Shown: positions 34,213 to 38,394 of the stretch, one piece after another
Position numbering within the stretch: position 1 is the first letter of the stretch
Layout of the letters: each line of letters begins with the position of its first letter
NCBI GenBank assembly: GCA_900557405.1
Contig: USSF01000015.1
Span: 1-38,394 of the forward strand
From: an uncultured Prevotella sp.
GTDB taxonomy: Bacteria > Bacteroidota > Bacteroidia > Bacteroidales > Bacteroidaceae
Reading direction: 5' to 3'
DNA length: 38,394 nt
The notes under the pieces: generated by a model
Told to the model about the DNA's origin: nothing
What the model saw: only the letters and a program-made list of their open reading frames with translations
Databases searched by the model: none
Position numbers and translations under genes: made by a program

Positions 34213-35064
34213 TTATCTCCCCATGTCGCGCAGGCGGATGCGTGTCAGCACCTGCTTCGTGTCGTTTGTGAAGTCGCTTGTGCATATCCAGTTATAGTAG
34301 CCTGGGTCGCGTCTGAGGGCTTCTGCCACAGCCCATCCCTTATATTTTCCGAAGTTGAACACCTCCTGCTTTCTCGGTTTTCCATCCGGGCCGAGCAGTG
34401 TGTTTCCGTTGGCGTCTTTCATCTCCTTCCACACAATGCGTCCGGAGAAGTCCACGTTGTCGTTGAGCTTTGAGAACTCAGCCAACTTGTCCATGTCGTT
34501 TTCCAGTATGCGGTCTTCTTCCTCCTGGCGCTCAGCAGAGTACATGTCAAGCTCGCCCTGCAACACCCTGTATGTTGCCTCTGTGTCTTGGTCGGCGCGG
34601 TGAGCCTCGAAGTCGTCCTCCATCTTGTGTCCCGTATAGAATTTATACGCAGCGGCGAGGTTTCTCCTTTCCATCTTGTGGAAGATGGTCTGTGCGTCGA
34701 TGAGGCGGCATTTGCTGAAGTCGAAGTTAATGCCGGAGCGGTAGAATTCCTCCGCAAGCATCGGCACGTCAAAGTGGTTTGAGTTGAAGCCGGCAAAGTC
34801 GCAGTCCTTGAATTTCTCTTCGAGTTCCTTGGCCATATCCTTGAAGGTCGGCTTGTCTGCCACGTCCTCGTTGGATGTTCCGGTCAGCTCCACCACCTCT
34901 TGTGGAATGGGCTTCACTGGGTTGAAGTAGAGGTTACCCCTTTCTTCGTTTCCGTCAGGGAAAACCTTGATGTATGACAGCTGGAAGATTCTGTCGTTCA
35001 CTATGTCAAGTCCTGTAGTCTCCAAATCGAAGACTACGAGGGGTCTTGTTAAATTCAGTTTCAT
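34213..35064 (-). CDS. DnaQ-like 3'-5' exonuclease (DEDDh)
   Basis: A 283-residue protein related to the epsilon proofreading subunit of DNA polymerase III. ExoI motif VVFDLETTGLDIV (Asp, Glu), ExoII FAGFNSNHFDVPML, and ExoIII HRADQDTEATYRVL (His, Asp) complete the DEDDh set in residues ~8-165. The C-terminal ~110 residues include FNFGKYKGWAVAEALRRDPGYYNWI, a small domain found in several bacterial exonucleases. It lies between dnaN and coaBC, which supports a replication or repair role, but whether it is the polymerase III proofreader is unknown. Confidence 0.92.
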   Translation of the reverse strand: MKLNLTRPLVVFDLETTGLDIVNDRIFQLSYIKVFPDGNEERGNLYFNPVKPIPQEVVELTGTSNEDVADKPTFKDMAKELEEKFKDCDFAGFNSNHFDVPMLAEEFYRSGINFDFSKCRLIDAQTIFHKMERRNLAAAYKFYTGHKMEDDFEAHRADQDTEATYRVLQGELDMYSAERQEEEDRILENDMDKLAEFSKLNDNVDFSGRIVWKEMKDANGNTLLGPDGKPRKQEVFNFGKYKGWAVAEALRRDPGYYNWICTSDFTNDTKQVLTRIRLRDMGR

Positions 35065-35129
35065 TTGAAATATTCCTTGGTTCTTTGTAAAACATCCGGA
35101 TGAATCAATCCGTCTTGACTCTCTGTCTG

Positions 35130-36254
35130 TTAGTCGTTAAGCAGCATCGGCATGATGAGCATGAGGATGTCCTGCCCCTCCGGCTGCTCCACAGGCAGGA
35201 TGATACACGGACGACTTGGGTCGGCGAGTTCGAGCGTCACCTCGTCACTTGTCAGGTTGCTCAGTATTTCCATCAGCGACGAACCCTTGAATCCGATACT
35301 CATCGGGTTGCTTGCGTAGTCGCAGACGATGGTTTCCTTGGCGCTTGTGTAGAAGTCGATGTCCTCGGATGAAACTTCAAGCTGTCCCATAGACAGGCGC
35401 AGACGGATGAGCTGGCTGCTTTCGCTTGCGAACGGCAATACGCGGCGCAGCGAACCGAGCAATGTCCTGCGGTCGATATTCAGCTGGCATGGGTTGTTGC
35501 TTGGGATTACCGATGCGTAGTTGGGGTAGCGTCCCTCGATGAGGCGGCATGAGAGTGTGCCGAAGCTGTAAATGATTTCGGCATTTCTGTCGTCAAATCT
35601 TATCTCCACCTCGCTGTCGTCGTGCGGCAGAGAGTTCTTGAGCAGCGTTGCCGGCTTTTTCGGCAGGATGAACGCCGTCTTGTTTTCGTTTTTTATGCTG
35701 AACACCTTGTTCCTGACGAGCTTGTGCCCGTCGCTTGCCACGATGGCAAGGAATTCCGGTGTCAGGTCAAAATATACTCCGTTCATCACGGGGCGGATCT
35801 CCTCGTTTGCAGTGGCAAACAATGTTCTGGAAATGTTGTCCGCAAGTATTTCGGAAGGAATCTTGAAGCTTGTGCAGCCCTCCTGCACGCCTTGAGCCTG
35901 CGGGAAGTCGTCGGCGTTCTGTGCCGTGAAATTGTAGTCACCGTTCTGGAATATGATTTTCACGTTGTATGTCGTGGTGTCAATCTCCAGTGTAATAGGC
36001 TGTTCGGGCAGTTCCTTTACGGCGTCGATGATTGTCTTGCTGTTAATGGCGAACCTTCCGTCCATGTCTGCTTCGTCGAGCTGCACTGCAGACTTGAATT
36101 CGTTCTCCTTGTCTGAAGCCGTAAGCGTTAATACTCCGTCTTTTACCTCGAAGAGGATGCAGTCCAGAATCTGCAGTGAATTCTTGCTGTTCTGTACTTT
36201 CTGTAGCGTTATGAGTCGGTTTGCTAAAACCGCACTGGACAATGTCAATCTCAT
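35130..36254 (-). CDS. dnaN: DNA polymerase III sliding clamp (beta subunit)
   Basis: A ring-shaped homodimer that tethers DNA polymerase and repair proteins to DNA. The 374-residue length and three-repeat pattern are standard (QVAL-like N-terminus LTLSSAVLANRLITLQKVQN; RLIEGRYPNYASVIPSNN in domain two; end VEQPEGQDILMLIMPMLL). It is the first gene of the long minus-strand cluster and has a promoter with both boxes. Its ligand pocket would accept clamp-binding peptides from neighbours such as RecN or the exonuclease, but no such peptide was checked. Confidence 0.97.
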   Translation of the reverse strand: MRLTLSSAVLANRLITLQKVQNSKNSLQILDCILFEVKDGVLTLTASDKENEFKSAVQLDEADMDGRFAINSKTIIDAVKELPEQPITLEIDTTTYNVKIIFQNGDYNFTAQNADDFPQAQGVQEGCTSFKIPSEILADNISRTLFATANEEIRPVMNGVYFDLTPEFLAIVASDGHKLVRNKVFSIKNENKTAFILPKKPATLLKNSLPHDDSEVEIRFDDRNAEIIYSFGTLSCRLIEGRYPNYASVIPSNNPCQLNIDRRTLLGSLRRVLPFASESSQLIRLRLSMGQLEVSSEDIDFYTSAKETIVCDYASNPMSIGFKGSSLMEILSNLTSDEVTLELADPSRPCIILPVEQPEGQDILMLIMPMLLND

Positions 36255-36327
36255 TGTTTTTATCTTTTATATATGTATTTATTTTATTTGTCTGTTCTGA
36301 TTAATCGCCATGCTTTTTAATCGAGTA

Positions 36328-36359
36328 CAAAACTACAAAAAAACATTGGGGTGAGCAAA
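36328..36359 (-). promoter_or_regulatory. Promoter of dnaN and the following cluster
   Basis: Minus-strand -33 box TTTG (36359-36356), 20-base spacer, -7 box TAGTTTTG (36335-36328). Predicted start near 36320, giving a leader of about 65 nt. Confidence 0.7.
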
Positions 36360-36375
36360 AAATAAGGGGATTTGT

Positions 36376-36407
36376 TTTGCTTTTTAAAACTATTTTGTTA
36401 CTTTCGC
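36376..36407 (+). promoter_or_regulatory. Promoter of the DUF3127 gene
   Basis: -33 box TTTG (36376-36379), 19-base spacer, -7 box TACTTTCG (36399-36406), which differs from TAnnTTTG at one base. It is back-to-back with the dnaN promoter; the two -33 boxes are 16 bases apart. Confidence 0.6.
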
Positions 36408-36471
36408 AGAAATTATGAGGAAGTCTGATAATATAGACAAAATAACAAGAAATATAATTATAGAAGAAAAA

Positions 36472-36867
36472 ATGGAATTACAAGGAAAAATTATTGCTGT
36501 ATTGCCTGAAAGAAGCGGTGTCTCAGCACGTGGAGAGTGGAAATCCCAGGATTATGTAATCGAGACTCGCGACGCCTATCCCCGCAAGATGGTATTCGGT
36601 GTGTTCGGTGCAGACCGTATCGCACGCTTCAATATACAAGTAGGTCAGGAAGTGAATGTATCGTTTGACATTGATGCCCACGAGTATAACGGTCGTTGGT
36701 TCAACAACATCCGTGCATTCGATGTGCGCCCTGTTGCTGCTGATCCGGCTGTTGCCGCAGCCATGGCTCCAGGCGTTCAGCCGATGCCGGCAGGTGAGGC
36801 GTTCCCTCCAGCTCCCGAGTCGGGTGCAGCCGCTGAAGGCGAGTCTACCGATGATCTGCCATTCTAA
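36472..36867 (+). CDS. DUF3127 protein with SSB-like C-terminal tip
   Basis: A 131-residue protein. The ATG at 36472 is preferred: the frame is open from 36415, but that ATG is next to the predicted transcription start and adds 19 residues unlike the family (MRKSDNIDKI...). Residues 1-~85 are the DUF3127 domain, probably a small beta-barrel (MELQGKIIAVLPERSGVSARG, EWKSQDYVIETRDAYPRKMV). Then comes a flexible Ala/Pro/Glu-rich linker (~88-124), and the protein ends in STDDLPF. This DD-hydrophobic-PF end matches the SSB C-terminal tip that recruits repair proteins. It is divergent from dnaN. A DNA-binding role is inference. Confidence 0.8.
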   Translation: MELQGKIIAVLPERSGVSARGEWKSQDYVIETRDAYPRKMVFGVFGADRIARFNIQVGQEVNVSFDIDAHEYNGRWFNNIRAFDVRPVAADPAVAAAMAPGVQPMPAGEAFPPAPESGAAAEGESTDDLPF

Positions 36868-36897
36868 GGCTTTGGCATTTTAGGCAAACCGATTTAC

Positions 36898-37024
36898 AAA
36901 CAGCTGAAACGTTTAAAACGGCTGACTTCAACACGGTATCTGAAACACTTGCCCCACGGGGCATCAATGAATCAGGATTTCCGTCGTCAGCACAAGAGTT
37001 TTACCCGTTTCAGCTGTTTTTCTT
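36898..37024 (+). ncRNA. Rod-like 122-nt inverted repeat with poly-T end, candidate small RNA or terminator
   Basis: AAACAGCTGAAACG (36898-36911) and CGTTTCAGCTGTTT (37006-37019) are perfect 14-bp arms. Further inward they are joined by TAAAAC/GTTTTA, GCTGAC/GTCAGC, ACGG/CCGT, ATCTGA/TCAGGAT and a tip hairpin TGCCCC-AC-GGGGCA, all in nested order. T-rich sequence (TTTTTCTTTTTC) follows on the plus strand. Ordinary terminators are far shorter. It lies 31 bases after the DUF3127 stop and before the convergent nitroreductase gene. Confidence 0.55.
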
Positions 37025-37068
37025 TTTCTTCCGATAGCCGTACGTTATCCGAAGATTCTTCCGCTGTT

Positions 37069-37701
37069 TTATTCCATGAACCTTATCATATCATCACGCC
37101 TCGGCTTGGCTTCCGGCTTTTCGTCAGGATAGCCCAGTGCGATGCAGTAGAGCAGTTCGTAGCCTTTGGAGAAGGCCATTCGGTCAAGATAAGCTTTGGC
37201 TGACGGCGAATCGAGAATCCAACGCGCAGAACTGCCCAGGCAGCAAGACCCGATACCCTTTGCCCATGCGGCAAGTATGATGTTCTCGCCCAGCAATCCG
37301 CAATCCACTTGTGCCATGTCATACTGAGTGTCGTAGGCGATGCAGACCACGCACGGCGCGTTTACGAAGATGTTCTTGAAACCTTCACGCTCGGCAATCT
37401 TCGGATTGTCCTTTACCACTGCTTTCGTGATAGAGTCAATGAGTGCAGGGGAGTCGATGACCCTTATCTCATACGACTGCAGATTCTTGCCGTTAGGCGC
37501 ATTGATGCCGCATTTCAGAATCTCGTTGAGAGTTTCACGGCTTACCGTAGAGTCCTTGTAGGCACGTATGCTCCTGCGGCTCATCATCAAGTCGGTTACT
37601 ACACTTGCGGAATCGACATCCTGTGTCGCTTCCTGCTTTTTGCTTTCGTTGCAGGCTGTCATCAGAAGTGCAGCTGCCATACATAAAAATATCTTTCTCA
37701 T
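37069..37701 (-). CDS. Nitroreductase-family lipoprotein
   Basis: A 210-residue protein from the ATG at 37701, chosen because it starts a lipoprotein signal (MRKIFLCMAAALLMTAC; lipidation at Cys17). Residues ~30-205 are a nitroreductase-like FMN fold: MMSRRSIRAYKDSTVSRETL, CGINAPNGKNLQSYEIRV, then VDCGLLGENIILAAWAKGIGSCCLGS (as adjoining parts) and LLYCIALGYPDEKPEAKPR. These enzymes reduce nitro- or quinone-type compounds with NAD(P)H, which is cytosolic, so an exported, lipid-anchored version needs another electron source or has another job. It lies 34 bases downstream of the DUF6078 gene on the same strand. Confidence 0.87.
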   Translation of the reverse strand: MRKIFLCMAAALLMTACNESKKQEATQDVDSASVVTDLMMSRRSIRAYKDSTVSRETLNEILKCGINAPNGKNLQSYEIRVIDSPALIDSITKAVVKDNPKIAEREGFKNIFVNAPCVVCIAYDTQYDMAQVDCGLLGENIILAAWAKGIGSCCLGSSARWILDSPSAKAYLDRMAFSKGYELLYCIALGYPDEKPEAKPRRDDMIRFME

Positions 37702-37735
37702 GTTGCTTATTTTATACAAATAATGCAAATCGAAT

Positions 37736-38170
37736 TCAGTCATACCAGTTGGTGTTCTCCTCGTAGGAGTCGAATTCCATTTCTTCGGTCACTCCCACCT
37801 GTTTAAGGGCATTGAGTATGAAATCCTGCTCATCGGGTGGGAGAGGACGGGCGCCGCGTCGCCGCTCAAAATACGGGTTGCGGCTCCAGTGGTTGATGCA
37901 TATCGTCATGAATCGACGGTACTGGTCGGGGAACATCTGTTTCTGGAATTTGGTGAATCCGCGGGCGTAGCTCACGGGGGAGCAGTTCCTGTAGTAGGAG
38001 CATGATTCGTCCTTGCTGCATCTGTTTGGATTGATGAGATGCAGGAATTCATTCTGTTCCATCATGGTGAAATAAACTTTCTGGTGCAGGCAGGTGGTTG
38101 CCATTGGACAACTGCTATGCATGCATACAGGATACTCTTTTGGTAGAGTTGTGTATTCTTTCTTTGGCAT
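37736..38170 (-). CDS. Cys-rich DUF6078 family protein
   Basis: A 144-residue cytosolic protein. Cysteines come in two clusters: CMHSSCPMATTC (residues ~16-27) and CSKDESCSYYRNC (~51-63), suggesting a metal site such as zinc or an iron-sulphur cluster. The rest (ARGFTKFQKQMFPDQYRRFM, HWSRNPYFERRRGARPLPPDE) is basic and aromatic, and could bind nucleic acid. It matches what I recall as DUF6078, a Bacteroidales family with no known function. It precedes the nitroreductase gene on the same strand. Confidence 0.65.
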   Translation of the reverse strand: MPKKEYTTLPKEYPVCMHSSCPMATTCLHQKVYFTMMEQNEFLHLINPNRCSKDESCSYYRNCSPVSYARGFTKFQKQMFPDQYRRFMTICINHWSRNPYFERRRGARPLPPDEQDFILNALKQVGVTEEMEFDSYEENTNWYD

Positions 38171-38326
38171 AATTCGTTTTTTATTGAAGGCTGTATTCTT
38201 AATTTGTTTATGGGAAATTTGTTCCGTACGTTATCCGTTTGGGGTATTCCCTGTCGGATTGGTTTCAACGACCGTTTCTCTGCAGTGTTTCATTGCTTGG
38301 CTTCTTGTAAAGATATGGTTCTGTTA

Positions 38327-38394
38327 CAGTACTTGCACCGGATTACTCCAGTACTTGCATTGGATTACTCCAGTACTTGCATTGGATTACTCCA
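38327..38394 (+). repeat. Tandem repeat, 22-bp unit, cut by the window end
   Basis: Three full units (38327-38348, 38349-38370, 38371-38392) and the first two bases of a fourth. Each begins CAGTACTTGCA and ends GGATTACTC. Units two and three are identical; unit one differs by CC for TT at its positions 12-13. No spacers, so it is not a CRISPR array. The rest of the array lies outside the window. The 38171-38326 stretch before it shows no clear signal. Confidence 0.9.

Noticed and set aside
36415..36471. Longer N-terminus for the DUF3127 protein (ATG at 36415)
   Set aside because: This ATG lies about 9 bases after the -7 box, so it would be leaderless at best, and the added residues look unlike the family.
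38327..38394. CRISPR array at the window end
   Set aside because: The 22-bp units are directly abutting with no spacers.

Overview
The window looks like a chromosomal segment from a Bacteroidales bacterium, most likely Prevotella or a close relative. This is inferred from gene content: a PorD-like (DUF4835) protein, DUF4301, DUF3127 and DUF6078 proteins, an M64 peptidase, a glycogen cluster with GT4 and GH57 proteins, and a sodium-pump decarboxylase gamma subunit fused to a lamin-tail domain. Promoters fit the Bacteroidetes pattern TTTG-N19-21-TAnnTTTG, and Shine-Dalgarno sequences are mostly absent. No tRNA, rRNA, insertion sequence, phage or CRISPR array was seen.

Layout. 1-722 is the 3' end of a pyruvate:ferredoxin oxidoreductase gene with a terminator. 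998-5413 holds an AspT/YidE-type transporter followed by gamma (lamin-tail/OadG), biotin-carrier and beta subunits of a Na+-translocating decarboxylase; the carboxyltransferase alpha subunit is not in the window. 5530-6620 is a LuxR-type regulator with a degenerate receiver, overlapping a Vsr endonuclease. Housekeeping genes follow: frr, mscL (minus), gapA, then miaA with a lipid-kinase-like gene. A Crp/Fnr regulator (minus) is divergent from a three-gene glycogen cluster: debranching enzyme, GT4 and an unusual GH57 protein. serS and a RelA-type (p)ppGpp synthetase (minus) follow, then a DUF4301 protein (plus), then ribE with a GNAT-nitrilase fusion (minus).

Upstream of ribE, on its strand, is a promoter followed by an unassigned structured RNA of about 200 nt closed by a 10-bp stem. 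Next is a frameshifted outer-membrane barrel gene. From 36254 down to 26296, nine minus-strand genes are closely spaced: dnaN, a DnaQ-like exonuclease, coaBC, porD-like, recN, a pseudoprotease-TPR protein, folK, an M64 peptidase and a TPR protein. dnaN is divergent from a small DUF3127 protein whose C-terminus imitates the SSB tail. The window ends with a nitroreductase-like lipoprotein, a Cys-rich DUF6078 protein and a 22-bp tandem repeat cut by the window edge.

The best candidates for something undescribed are the RNA upstream of ribE, the 122-nt rod-like inverted repeat after the DUF3127 gene, the DUF3127 protein with an SSB-like tip, and the GH57 homologue that has lost catalytic motifs and gained a histone-H1-like tail. 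No search or folding program was run; family names come from recognising motifs.
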